Assembly (NCBI GenBank): GCA_902779575.1
Contig: CACZBW010000021.1
Coordinates: forward strand, 1 to 62,397
Direction of reading: 5' to 3'
Length of the DNA stretch: 62,397 bases
Source: an uncultured Lachnospiraceae bacterium
GTDB lineage: Bacteria > Bacillota > Clostridia > Lachnospirales > Lachnospiraceae
Position numbers and translations under genes: made by a program. Every line of letters begins with the position of its first letter. The first letter of the stretch is position 1. The notes below the pieces were generated by a model, which worked only from the letters and a program-made list of their open reading frames with translations, had not been told where the DNA came from and did not search any database. Positions 24,052-32,523 of this stretch are shown here, piece by piece.

Positions 24052-25251
24052 TCATGAAAAATGTATGGTAATCATCATTATCTCGCTGTCTGTTCCGACC
24101 CTGAGCGGCGGACCGTAAAAGCCGACGCCGGAAGTCACCACAGACTGAACGCCGTACAGAGTCTTCAGACCGTAATTGTTGGCGTTAAAGTAAGGCGTAA
24201 TCAGATTGCCGGGAAAAAACTGCCCCGCATGGGTGTGGCCGCTCAGAACCAGATCCGCTCCGGCCTCCCCCAGATTCTCGAAATCCACGGGTTCATGCTC
24301 CAGCACCAGGACCGGTTTTGTCCGGTCGATCCCATCCATCAGTTCCTGCGCCGGAAGACGCTTCTGCGTCCCGTTTCCGGATTTTTCTCCGTCCTCGCGT
24401 CCGACAAACACGATCGCTCCTCCGACGATCTCCTCCACTTCATCCGACAGAACTTCAAACCCGCAGCTGTCGATAAAAGAAACCACCTCATCGCTCCGGT
24501 AAGCTTCGCTTATGGGAGTCATCGGGAAGCCTCCGAGAAGGGGTTCCTCCACATCATGGTTTCCATAGACCGCGTAAGAGCCGTACCTGGAGCGGATTCC
24601 CCTGAGGATTTCCGCGTAAACTTCGGGATTTTCAAGGCCATGATAGGTGCTGGTCAGGAAATCTCCCGCGGCGAAAACCAGATCGGGGTCCTGTTCATTA
24701 ATCAGATCCACCATGCGCTGTATGGTTTCCGGCCTGGAATTGACGCTCATATGAAAATCCGCTACCAGAGCGACCCTCAGGCTGTCCTTCCCGTCTTCTG
24801 TCCGCAGCTTTTTATCCAGAGTTACTTCAAGCTCATGCACTTTCACATCGCGGGCATGCCTTATGCCGTAAAGATTGACGCTGCAGGCTCCCGCAAGGGA
24901 AATGATCAGGCAGAGCCGGGCGGTAATCCGGTTTCTCCTCGTATTCTCTCCGCGCATCAGCCCCGAAACGCCTGCTATAATCGACAGCGGGACTGCAATG
25001 ATCCCGATGTAGAGGAAATACCCGAGCCAGATATTTCCGACTGCCGTCAGGACAAATTTTACTTTGCTGTCAGGCAGGAAGCAGCCGAGAATCGGAGGCG
25101 CAGCCAGCACATAGACTATGAAGAAAAAGATTCTGCGCCATCTCTTCATTTCCAGATATCCGGCAAACGCGTTACCCAGCCACCAGTTCAGTATGAGGAA
25201 AAAAAGCAGGTATGCCAGCAGATAAAGCGATGGAATTAAGTACAGATACAT
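24052..25251 (-). CDS. membrane-anchored metallophosphoesterase
   Basis: 399 residues. Four membrane helices occupy the first 130 residues (YLIPSLYLLAYLLFFLILNW; IFFFIVYVLAAPPILGCFL and others). They are followed by a calcineurin-like domain with complete two-metal motifs: VADFHM, AAGDFL, YGNHDVE, LEHEP and LSGHTHAGQFFPG. This matches the YkuE/YaeI-like membrane phosphoesterases; the substrate (a phospholipid or nucleotide in that family) is not determinable here. It sits between the DUF975/CmpB-like gene and dppB on the same strand. Confidence 0.87.
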   Translation of the reverse strand: MYLYLIPSLYLLAYLLFFLILNWWLGNAFAGYLEMKRWRRIFFFIVYVLAAPPILGCFLPDSKVKFVLTAVGNIWLGYFLYIGIIAVPLSIIAGVSGLMRGENTRRNRITARLCLIISLAGACSVNLYGIRHARDVKVHELEVTLDKKLRTEDGKDSLRVALVADFHMSVNSRPETIQRMVDLINEQDPDLVFAAGDFLTSTYHGLENPEVYAEILRGIRSRYGSYAVYGNHDVEEPLLGGFPMTPISEAYRSDEVVSFIDSCGFEVLSDEVEEIVGGAIVFVGREDGEKSGNGTQKRLPAQELMDGIDRTKPVLVLEHEPVDFENLGEAGADLVLSGHTHAGQFFPGNLITPYFNANNYGLKTLYGVQSVVTSGVGFYGPPLRVGTDSEIMMITIHFS

Positions 25252-25346
25252 ATGCCTTACGCCCTTTCATTTATGCCGCCGATACCGCTTTTCCCGGTTG
25301 TTTCTGTGTATCCGGCCAAAAGAGTTTTTCTAAGCCGCCAAAATCC

Positions 25347-27287
25347 TTACGCTTCCGTCATCGCGGCACTGTCGTTATTCTGCGACGGCGCTCTTCCGGC
25401 TGTGTTTTCTTCCTCCGGAGCCTCCCCGCTCTCCGCTGTCACCGCAGCCTTACCCGGCTCAATGGCGCCTTCCGTCATATTGGGATGGAAGATGGCGTGG
25501 ATCTGGTCAACTCCGAACAGCACAGCCAAGGTCACGCAGAAGGGAATCAGGATCCCCTTTTTCACCTTCGAAAGCAGGAAGTCAAATACCGGCGCGATCA
25601 GATAGACAACAATGCAGCAGCCGACGCCGAAAACCAGCAGGCCTTCCGCGCAGATTCTTCCGTGCAGATTCAGGAAATATCCGTCATAAGACCACCATCT
25701 CTGGTGGAATTTCGTCTCCAGATACCAGCCGGAAAAATACTCCAGCGTGCCGCAGAGCAGGATCGAGAGGAAAAACTCCGTCACCGGCTGCCTGCGGAAT
25801 CTGCTGCAGAGTATAAGCGCAATCACGCCGCCGGTTCCGTAGATCGGAAGCCAGGGACCGAAAAGTGTCCCGCGGTTCGCAATTGCTCCTGTCTGCATAA
25901 AATGCAGGGCGACCTCCCAGCTCCATCCCAGGAAAGAAAAACTGATGAAGAGGAGGAAAAGTGTCCAGATGGAATAATTGTTCAGGAAGGAGAAATTGTT
26001 ATACTTCGCGATCTCCCTCTTCCTCCAGAGCGGATCCAGCCAGTCAGGAAAAGACTGGCCTTCCATGCACCGTTTCAGATGGCGGATGGTATACGCTCTT
26101 CCCTCCATCTCATCATATTTCCTCTTCTCGTCCAGCGTGCCGAGCCAGACGCCGAACCAGTCAGCGGCTATTTTCTTTGCCCCTGTCAGCTCAACCCGGT
26201 TCTCATGGAGAAGCGTAATCTCATCCACAACATCAAAGTAGGTTTCATAGAGCAGAATGCGGTCAGCCTTGTCAAAGAGGTAAGGATTATTCAGCTTCTC
26301 CCAGCCTTCAACCTTCCTGCGGATGGCGTCCTCACGGATTCTCGCGTAGAATTCCGCCTTGCAGGCGCTGCGGAAGGCGACTCCCCAGACGATCTCGGAT
26401 ATTCCGAAGGTCACAATCCCAAGCGCGACCCAGCCGAGCATCGACAGTTCAAAGAGAAACTGCTCCATCTTGTGGCCGTCCATGATTTTTCTGGAAAGCG
26501 TAACGGTCTCCGGGCCTTTCAGATCCGGGTTTTCCGCCACGATATAAGGTACCGCGGCATAGGAAAAGCGCTTGATAAAACCGCCGACAATGGTAAACGA
26601 CCAGAGAGTAAGCCAGAGCTCTGAAATCAGCATGGTAATGCTGGCCCTGATCCATCTGCGGACAGCAAGCAGATGCAGGGCGTCCGCCGGGGTTACCTTT
26701 TCATATGTACGCGCCTCCAGAAACACCCTGCAATAGACGGCGGTAAACACATTTTTGACAAATACAAAAATCAGGGTATACCAGATAAAACTCAGTACGA
26801 TGAATATGACCGCCACGGCTTCCTCAGACCGCACAATGGAATAAACCGTGTTTCCGAACATGGCTATAAAGCGTTCAGAGACAATCCCGTTCACGAATTG
26901 GGCCAGGATCCCGTTGGTCGTTCCCAGCACCGGGTTCTCATCGCCTTTCTCCCGGATCATCGCGGCGATTTTAAGTGATTTTTTCTGTGCGTCAAACAGC
27001 CGTCCGGACATAATATCTGTCAGAACCGCGTCATCACCGTCTGTAATTCTTGAAAAAACAGTCGCTCTGTCCAGAACAGAACCGACTTCATCATCCTGTG
27101 CGGACTCACTGACGCTCTCTCCCCAGCCCGCCGTGGCAAGTCTGTACTCCCTTCCGAAGAGAATCATGACCAGGGCAACGAAAAACAAGAGGAAGTAGTG
27201 GCTTTTCACCACTGCTCTCCCCTTCGCTTTAATCTCTTTTCTTTGTCTGAGTATTGCGCCTTTCTCTGCAGCTGTTTCTGACTCCAT
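25347..27287 (-). CDS. polytopic membrane protein: DUF975-like region joined to a CmpB-type putative transporter domain
   Basis: 646 residues from ATG 27287; AAGGAG lies 12 bases upstream and a TTG two codons earlier is an alternative. An N-terminal helix (SHYFLLFFVALVMILFG) is followed by an outer segment. Residues about 145-330 are a DUF975-like membrane block (FVFVKNVFTAVYCRVFLEAR; SELWLTLWSFTIVGGFIKR). From about 440 a CmpB-like domain (putative ABC-transporter type IV) is seen: FLGWSWEVALHFMQTGAI, GTLFGPWLPIYGTGG and EYFSGWYLETKFHQRWW. The tail is hydrophilic and Ala/Glu-rich. Function unknown. It is co-directional with the acidic secreted protein and the FHA-ABC gene. Confidence 0.72.
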   Translation of the reverse strand: MESETAAEKGAILRQRKEIKAKGRAVVKSHYFLLFFVALVMILFGREYRLATAGWGESVSESAQDDEVGSVLDRATVFSRITDGDDAVLTDIMSGRLFDAQKKSLKIAAMIREKGDENPVLGTTNGILAQFVNGIVSERFIAMFGNTVYSIVRSEEAVAVIFIVLSFIWYTLIFVFVKNVFTAVYCRVFLEARTYEKVTPADALHLLAVRRWIRASITMLISELWLTLWSFTIVGGFIKRFSYAAVPYIVAENPDLKGPETVTLSRKIMDGHKMEQFLFELSMLGWVALGIVTFGISEIVWGVAFRSACKAEFYARIREDAIRRKVEGWEKLNNPYLFDKADRILLYETYFDVVDEITLLHENRVELTGAKKIAADWFGVWLGTLDEKRKYDEMEGRAYTIRHLKRCMEGQSFPDWLDPLWRKREIAKYNNFSFLNNYSIWTLFLLFISFSFLGWSWEVALHFMQTGAIANRGTLFGPWLPIYGTGGVIALILCSRFRRQPVTEFFLSILLCGTLEYFSGWYLETKFHQRWWSYDGYFLNLHGRICAEGLLVFGVGCCIVVYLIAPVFDFLLSKVKKGILIPFCVTLAVLFGVDQIHAIFHPNMTEGAIEPGKAAVTAESGEAPEEENTAGRAPSQNNDSAAMTEA

Positions 27288-27372
27288 CAACAAAATAGTC
27301 TCCTTCTGTCCCCTGCTCCTCAATCGGTCACATCTGAAATCTGCTTATGAGCCGGTCTCCCGGAGCATTCTC

Positions 27373-28116
27373 TCATCTCGCCGCGCCAGCCTCTGTCTGC
27401 GCCGCGAAACCGTCTTCCGTTTCCTCTGCGAAATCCGTCTCAGTCTCCGCGGCGACATCTGCCTCAGTCTCAGCAGGGAAGTCCGCCTCAGTCTGAGCGG
27501 CCTTATCCCTCCCGGTCTCAGCGGCAGGATCCGCTTCGGTCTCAGACAGCAGATCCTCTAATGCCTGGTAAACGGCTTCTGCCTCCGGCTCATCAGTTTT
27601 CGCATAATGTCCCAGAATAAATTCCAGCAGGGCCTTTGTCAAGGCTTCTCTGTCCACGTCAACAGATACATTCAGACTGTCCAGAATGGCTTTTCCTTCT
27701 TCGCTCTGCTTAAAGGCTTCCAGCGCTTCTCCGGCTTTGCTCCCTTTCTCCAGCAGTAAAGGCAGAAGAGACACAATCTTTTCATCCATCCCTGCCGTGA
27801 TCAGGATCTTCTGTGCCAGATCAGGATCTTCTATCGCAAAATCCACGCCCTTGTCCACCAGGGCCGTGATCAGATCCCGGACTTCTTCATATTCAATCAG
27901 GTTCTGAAATTCATCAGACTGGATCACGGATTCAAACTGCCGGTAATACTCCCTGAGTTCTTCCACATCCAGGTCCTGGGCAAGCAGTCCGGCATTCTCC
28001 AGAAGAATTTCCAGAGAGCTCTTCTCCTCCGCGGCTGTCTTCCCTGCAGGCGCAGCGGCAAGAAGCACTGCAAACAGGCACAGCATGATCCATTTCCCAA
28101 ATATTCTTCTCTTCAT
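27373..28116 (-). CDS. secreted acidic protein with repeated C-terminal tail, unknown function
   Basis: 247 residues. A signal peptide (KRRIFGKWIMLCLFAVLLAAAPAG) leads into a mostly helical, acidic domain (about residues 30-185; LEILLENAGLLAQDLDVEE, LKEYYRQ-like helices). A low-complexity tail of some 50 residues is built on (A/P)AETEAD and related eight-residue units such as AAQTEADF and PAETEADV. GGGAG lies before the ATG. I do not recognise the family. It lies between the FHA-ABC transporter and the DUF975/CmpB-like gene and may be an extracytoplasmic partner of that pair. Confidence 0.72.
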   Translation of the reverse strand: MKRRIFGKWIMLCLFAVLLAAAPAGKTAAEEKSSLEILLENAGLLAQDLDVEELREYYRQFESVIQSDEFQNLIEYEEVRDLITALVDKGVDFAIEDPDLAQKILITAGMDEKIVSLLPLLLEKGSKAGEALEAFKQSEEGKAILDSLNVSVDVDREALTKALLEFILGHYAKTDEPEAEAVYQALEDLLSETEADPAAETGRDKAAQTEADFPAETEADVAAETETDFAEETEDGFAAQTEAGAAR

Positions 28117-28286
28117 TTCTCTCCCTGCCTTTCATTGCTTCTTTCTGTGTATCCGGCTGCTGCCGCATGCGTTCCCCGAAGGGCTCCGCGATGCGCAGGT
28201 TATCCAGACGATGCGCGGCGGCCATACGGGTTCCTCCGTTGTCCGGCGTATCCTCTTTCGGAAAGCCGGCCGCTTCTTTTTGCATA

Positions 28287-28310
28287 TCCGGGCGGCACTG
28301 CCGCCCCGGA
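28287..28310. repeat. GC-rich hairpin abutting the FHA-ABC stop codon
   Basis: TCCGGGCGGC-act-GCCGCCCCGGA, a near-perfect ten-base stem with a three-base loop, immediately after the stop codon on the minus strand. There is no T-tract, so it is more likely an mRNA-stabilising or REP-like hairpin than a terminator. The rest of 28117-28286 holds no gene I can support. Confidence 0.6.
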
Positions 28311-30788
28311 TCAGCGTTTATCCTGGTCAATCATCTCCAGGAACAGCAGCCCGATAAAGGCGTAAATTCCTGAAAACAGGAGCAAAACCCCCCATGACTG
28401 CAGCAGATTGGGCTTCGTATAAGCGAAAGATTCCTCCTGCAGTTTCGACGCCGTATAGGTTTCCACCTTGTCTTTGACTTCTTCCAGCTCCATCACATTC
28501 TGGATCTTCACCATCATATCGTCCGAAGAATCCTTCATGCTGCTGAGGGCGGTATAGAGAATGGAAGATTTCTGACTGTTGTAATCAGATGCGATGTTGA
28601 CGGCTTTTATCCCCCAGCTGCTGACCGTATACCTTGACAGAATCCTCGAGCCCGGCCTGTTCAGCGGGAAGATCCCTCCCGCGAATACCAGCTGCACAAC
28701 CAGCAGAAACGGCATGATCGTCATGGCCGTCGTGGTCGTGTGCGCGATGCAGGATACCATAAGCGCCAGCATATCCGCAGCGTAGGTCGTAAGGAACATG
28801 GTGATGGCCAGATCAATCATGAAGGATCCGGTAATCAGGCCCGTATCCGGGAAATACATCCCGAAAAACCTGAAAATAAACAGACTGATCGCGACCTGGA
28901 GAATACAGATAACAGCCTGGTAGATCATATGGGCCGCCAGATAGGCGCTGATATGCAGTCCTGCCCTGTGTTCCCTCTTGATAATGCTGCGCTCCTTGCA
29001 GACCACCTGAATCGAATTAAACATTCCGTTCCAGATACACACGCAGACTACAGCCAGCGAGCCGTACTTGGTATATTCCATATTGCGGAACATGCTGCTG
29101 CCAAGCACATATACCACAAGATAGGCAATGATGGCGGCCATGGGAAGAACTTTCCAGTTCATCTCCCCGATCAGCATGCGGAACTGTTTCCCCAGATAGA
29201 TCGGAATCTGTTCCAGCCGGCTCTTATAGCGCACGGACCGGCCTTTCTCACGGGCTTTTTCCACGCTTTTGCGCAGGCGTTCTCCCGCTCCTTCCGCTTC
29301 CTTTTCCGGTTCGAATACCCGGAATTCCTTCTTCTCACGCTCCGCGCTGTAGGCTTTGTATTTTTCAATAAACTCATCAGCCCGGCCTTCGCCGCCCTCA
29401 TTTTTCGCGTTGATCCGCTTGACCACGTCCTCCATGGTCTGGACGCCGAAAAAGTCTCTGGCCTCCTGGATCCCGCCGTAGAAGGCAAGCTGTCCCACAT
29501 GGGTCTCCGTGCTCTTGGCAAGGACGATCACCTTGTCAAAGAGATCGGCCACACGGTCCGGCGCATGGGTAATAACCATGACGATCTTGCCCTGGCAGGC
29601 GATCAGGCGGAGATTCTCCATCAGTTCCTTCGCCATAATGCCGTCCAGTCCGGAATCCGGCTCGTCAAGAATGAAAAGGGACGGAGAGGCAATGAACTCC
29701 ATACAGATGGAGAGCCTCTTTTTCTGCCCGCCGGAAAGTTTGGAAACCTGTTCCTTCTCTCTGCCGGAAAGACCGAAGGTCTCCAGAACAGCCGCGATCC
29801 GCTTCTGCTTCTCCTCCGAACCCATATCTTTGGGCAGGCGCATATCGGCGGCGTTTTTTACCGTACTTCCGACCGTATCCTCCTCCCTCATCAGATTGTC
29901 CTGCGGGACAAATCCGATCCGGTGTTTGATCTGGCCGTAGTCACGGTAATAATCGTATTCGCCTTCCTTGATCGTGGCCTTCGCCTTCTCGTACCCGGTA
30001 ACCGCGTTGACGAAGGTGCTCTTGCCCGCCCCGGAGCCTCCGAGGATCAGTACCATCTCTCCGGGCTCCACGGACAGATTGATATCCTTCAGAAGGGTGA
30101 TCTTACTGAGCGCCTTATGGGCGGAACGTTCGTCAATCTGAATGCTCAGACCGCGCTCGCGGATCGGATAGCCGTAGACCAGTCCGGAACCTTCAAAGAA
30201 AAAGCGGGTATCCCCGATCTGGATAAAATCGTCTATGCGGATCTTGACCTTCTGATCTACTTCTTTGCCGTTGTGCAGAACGTTCGCACCGTTCATTTCC
30301 CGCAGTGTCCAGATACCGGAATCATAATCCAGCGAAAGGAAAGCGCCTCCCTCTCCTTTTCCGTTTTCCGTGATGCTCACATGGTGCAGGCCGTTGTCCA
30401 TGTCCAGGAAACGCCAGTCTCTGCCGCTGACGTAATTCTCCAGGAAGACGGCCGTCAGCATGCGGTCGTTGATCAGACGTATGACAGCGCCGTCGTGAAG
30501 ATGCGCCTCCTGCCCTTCCCCGATGTGTTTCCCTCCTACAAAGGTAAAAACATTCTCAGACAGGTTCTTATAAAACCACTCTCCGTCCCGCTGATAAATC
30601 TCACACTGTTCTTTATCCAGGAAAGAATACTCCAGCTGGAGGGAAGTTGTGGTGAAAACCTCCATGCTGCACTGTCCCTTGACAAGGGCGCGCTGAAAAA
30701 TCACATACTGGCGCGGCTTTTCCTTTCCCTCAAAGAAGATCAGGCCTGCCGCCTTTTTCTTCCCGCTGTAGCTGTTCTTATCTGCCAT
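28311..30788 (-). CDS. FHA-domain ABC transporter, ATPase and ABC2-type permease in one chain
   Basis: 825 residues. Residues about 1-110 and 125-200 look like two FHA-type beta domains; the second is clearer, with HVSITENGKG, SGIWTLREMNGANVLHNG and FIQIGDTRFFF. FHA domains bind phosphothreonine. The ABC domain follows: Walker A GGSGAGKSTF, signature KLSGGQKKRLSI, Walker B LFILDEPDSGLDG. A charged linker (EREKKEFRVFEPEKEAEGAG) then leads to a six-helix ABC2 permease of the ABCG/White type. It is probably an exporter or a membrane-remodelling half-transporter gated by Ser/Thr phosphorylation. No kinase is in the window. GGAGG precedes the start. Confidence 0.9.
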   Translation of the reverse strand: MADKNSYSGKKKAAGLIFFEGKEKPRQYVIFQRALVKGQCSMEVFTTTSLQLEYSFLDKEQCEIYQRDGEWFYKNLSENVFTFVGGKHIGEGQEAHLHDGAVIRLINDRMLTAVFLENYVSGRDWRFLDMDNGLHHVSITENGKGEGGAFLSLDYDSGIWTLREMNGANVLHNGKEVDQKVKIRIDDFIQIGDTRFFFEGSGLVYGYPIRERGLSIQIDERSAHKALSKITLLKDINLSVEPGEMVLILGGSGAGKSTFVNAVTGYEKAKATIKEGEYDYYRDYGQIKHRIGFVPQDNLMREEDTVGSTVKNAADMRLPKDMGSEEKQKRIAAVLETFGLSGREKEQVSKLSGGQKKRLSICMEFIASPSLFILDEPDSGLDGIMAKELMENLRLIACQGKIVMVITHAPDRVADLFDKVIVLAKSTETHVGQLAFYGGIQEARDFFGVQTMEDVVKRINAKNEGGEGRADEFIEKYKAYSAEREKKEFRVFEPEKEAEGAGERLRKSVEKAREKGRSVRYKSRLEQIPIYLGKQFRMLIGEMNWKVLPMAAIIAYLVVYVLGSSMFRNMEYTKYGSLAVVCVCIWNGMFNSIQVVCKERSIIKREHRAGLHISAYLAAHMIYQAVICILQVAISLFIFRFFGMYFPDTGLITGSFMIDLAITMFLTTYAADMLALMVSCIAHTTTTAMTIMPFLLVVQLVFAGGIFPLNRPGSRILSRYTVSSWGIKAVNIASDYNSQKSSILYTALSSMKDSSDDMMVKIQNVMELEEVKDKVETYTASKLQEESFAYTKPNLLQSWGVLLLFSGIYAFIGLLFLEMIDQDKR

Positions 30789-30892
30789 ACCGTAGTTTCC
30801 TCCGTATCCAGATCTCTCTGTAAAACCACAATCTTTTTTGTATCTCCTGTATAAATGAGGCTGCCCCCATCATAAATAACAAAATCCATATA

Positions 30893-30898
30893 ATTATA
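30893..30898 (-). promoter_or_regulatory. -10 box upstream of the FHA-ABC gene
   Basis: Perfect TATAAT on the minus strand about 105 bases before the start codon. No good -35 at 17 bases. The leader between is AT-rich. Confidence 0.35.
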
Positions 30899-31000
30899 CT
30901 ACAATCTTTCCTCCAGTTGTTCAGGAAAAGGAGGATGAAGTCCTATTTTTTTCTTAAAAGTTAAGATTCACACCCAATCTGATAGAAGCTGTGAAGAAAG

Positions 31001-31089
31001 GCTCCACACAAAGCCATACGCGAATCCGCCAGGCAGCAAAGCTGTTCAGCAGAATATGAGCGTGGCTTTATGTGGAGCGCCGTGAACAG
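31001..31089. repeat. nested-palindrome intergenic element, copy B
   Basis: GCTCCACACAAAGCCA (31001-31016) and TGGCTTTATGTGGAGC (31063-31078) are inverted copies matching at 15 of 16 positions. They enclose GGCAGCAAAGCTG. The right half resembles copy A (14949-15009). It lies in the 381-base gap between the FHA-ABC start and the PTY-repeat protein stop, beyond that gene's terminator. I see no gene in this gap. Confidence 0.85.
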
Positions 31090-31098
31090 TCACCCTAT

Positions 31099-31128
31099 GA
31101 AAAAAGGCAGCAGGAAAACCCTGCTGCC
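31099..31128 (-). terminator. terminator after the PTY-repeat protein
   Basis: GGCAGCAGG/CCTGCTGCC stem (31106-31114 with 31120-31128) with a five-base loop, followed on the minus strand by seven bases mostly T. Confidence 0.88.
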
Positions 31129-31169
31129 TATCGGAATCAATTTGAAAACCCGGTCTGTATCAGTTCAGA

Positions 31170-31817
31170 TCAGCCTGCTGCGTTATAACCCGGAACGATA
31201 GACGGAACCGAAGGCGTATAAGTCGGATAAGTCGGATAAGTCGGTGTTGTCGGGTAAGTCGGTGTCGTGGGAACAGTCGGCGTCGTCGGTGTGCCGATCG
31301 GTGCTCCGGAGGTCGTACCGATCGAATTTACCAGCTCCAGTGCCTCAGATGCGCCGAAGGGGCAATTTCCGTTCTTATAATCGAAGCTTATGACATCCGT
31401 CGCGATAACATACATACTGGTGTTCTTGATAGGCGCATAGACAGCAAGCGTATATTCGCAGTCATCGTCAAAATCTGCAGCGATGAAATAATAAGCGATT
31501 CTTCCGTCGGTAGCAACGATCTGCTTCACGCGGCGCAGAAGCTGGTATCCGTCCTGCCTGTACTCCTTCATCCCCTGTTTCGCTTTTTTCTTCAGTTTCC
31601 CGCTGAGATACGCGGCTTCATAGTCCAGATCCTCATCAAAATTACCGCCGTCTCTTGAGCAGTCAAGATCCGTCGTGCTGCTCTCTACAGAGGTAAAACG
31701 TGCCGGCGGGGTAATGTTGATCCCGTTAAGCTGATAGGTTGCCGCAAACGCGGAAATCGCGGAAGATGCGGAAATCGCGGCCGCAAGCAGCAGAGTTGCA
31801 ATTTTCTTCATTTTCAT
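31170..31817 (-). CDS. secreted protein with Pro-Thr-Tyr repeat tail, unknown function
   Basis: 215 residues. A signal peptide (KKIATLLLAAAISASSAISAFA) is followed by a compact domain of about 140 residues (YQLNGINITPPARF, GRIAYYFIAADFDDDCEYTL) and then a wall-spanning-like tail of PTTPTYPTTPTYPTYP repeats ending near VPGYNAAG. Two cysteines of the mature domain (DCSRDGG and DDDCEY) could form a disulfide. No sortase motif is present. I do not recognise the family. It has its own promoter and terminator. RBS GGGGGAC precedes the ATG. Confidence 0.75.
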   Translation of the reverse strand: MKMKKIATLLLAAAISASSAISAFAATYQLNGINITPPARFTSVESSTTDLDCSRDGGNFDEDLDYEAAYLSGKLKKKAKQGMKEYRQDGYQLLRRVKQIVATDGRIAYYFIAADFDDDCEYTLAVYAPIKNTSMYVIATDVISFDYKNGNCPFGASEALELVNSIGTTSGAPIGTPTTPTVPTTPTYPTTPTYPTYPTYTPSVPSIVPGYNAAG

Positions 31818-31880
31818 AATCAGGTCCCCCTTATTCAGACAGAAATATTTGCCGTTTTGCTCCCCGGCAATTCACTCTTT

Positions 31881-31908
31881 ATTATACCTATAAAAATAAG
31901 AAAGTCAT
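31881..31908 (-). promoter_or_regulatory. promoter of the PTY-repeat protein
   Basis: TATAAT (31881-31886) with ATGACT (31903-31908) at a 16-base spacing on the minus strand. Confidence 0.55.
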
Positions 31909-31942
31909 CCGTTTTTTTTCATTTTTCCACACAAAAAGTTAC

Positions 31943-32012
31943 GATTCACGGCTTATTTGAAATCAGGTTCTGCCCTGTCGTGCCCGTACCTTTGTATGGA
32001 GAGCCGTGAATC
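31943..32012. repeat. nested-palindrome intergenic element, copy C
   Basis: GATTCACGGC (31943-31952) and GCCGTGAATC (32003-32012) are perfect ten-base terminal inverted repeats. The right end, read inwards, is GATTCACGGCTCTCCATAC, closely matching the same ends of copies A and B. Confidence 0.8.
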
Positions 32013-32018
32013 ATTCAG

Positions 32019-32073
32019 AAAAAACACCGCCCAGAACCCGTCCCGGAAAACTCCGGCCGGCTATCTGAGCGGT
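32019..32073 (-). terminator. terminator after the 104-residue membrane protein
   Basis: ACCGCCCAGA/TCTGAGCGGT arms (one mismatch) with an inner CCGG/CCGG stem, followed on the minus strand by GTGTTTTTTCTG. Confidence 0.7.
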
Positions 32074-32089
32074 ATTAAAATGAACCATA

Positions 32090-32404
32090 TCAGGTCCGCG
32101 GCGAGCCCGTCATAATCCCGTAAATCAGCAGGACAACGATCAGGACCGCAGAGATAATGATAATCGCGTCTACAGCCCGGAGGGAAACATGATCCTTGAT
32201 CCGGTCATAGATCTTATAGCGGGCATAGGTTTTTTCTCCAGAAGAAGCCGCACCGCCCGCCACGTCTTCTCCCTGCTCCGCGGCAGACTCCGTCTGCTCT
32301 GAGAGCAGTTCTCCCTGTCCGGCAGCTGAATCCGCCTGCCCTGAGAGCAGTCCCGCCTCTTCTGTCGCCGGTGAACTGTCCCGGACTGTTGTGAAATCTT
32401 CCAT
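32090..32404 (-). CDS. small single-pass membrane protein with repetitive cytoplasmic part
   Basis: 104 residues. The hydrophilic N-terminal two thirds hold imperfect ten-residue repeats (SGQADSAAGQGELL / SEQTESAAEQGEDV). A charged stretch, KTYARYKIYDRIKDHVSL, comes before one C-terminal helix (AVDAIIIISAVLIVVLLIYG) and a short tail. The hydrophobic end looks like a tail-anchored membrane protein. AGGAAA precedes the ATG. Function unknown; it lies downstream of the mgl operon beyond a hairpin. Confidence 0.65.
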   Translation of the reverse strand: MEDFTTVRDSSPATEEAGLLSGQADSAAGQGELLSEQTESAAEQGEDVAGGAASSGEKTYARYKIYDRIKDHVSLRAVDAIIIISAVLIVVLLIYGIMTGSPRT

Positions 32405-32463
32405 AGTTTCCTCTGCTTAAAGCCTTCGCTGTGCCATAGCGGCAGGCAGGAAAGCGGAACATA

Positions 32464-32514
32464 AAACGCCAGCGCTAAGGCTCTGGCAACTGAAAACCGA
32501 AGCAGCCGGCGTTT
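32464..32514 (-). terminator. possible terminator of mglBAC
   Basis: AAACGCC (32464-32470) and GGCGTTT (32508-32514) pair across a structured loop containing GCCAG...CTGGC; on the minus strand the stem ends GGCGTTTTA. The loop is long, so it is only a moderate candidate. Confidence 0.45.
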
Positions 32515-32523
32515 CCCTCACAA

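Noticed and set aside
28117-28286. Possible small gene between the FHA-ABC gene and the acidic secreted protein
   Set aside because: Short frames exist on both strands but none has a ribosome site or plausible protein character.
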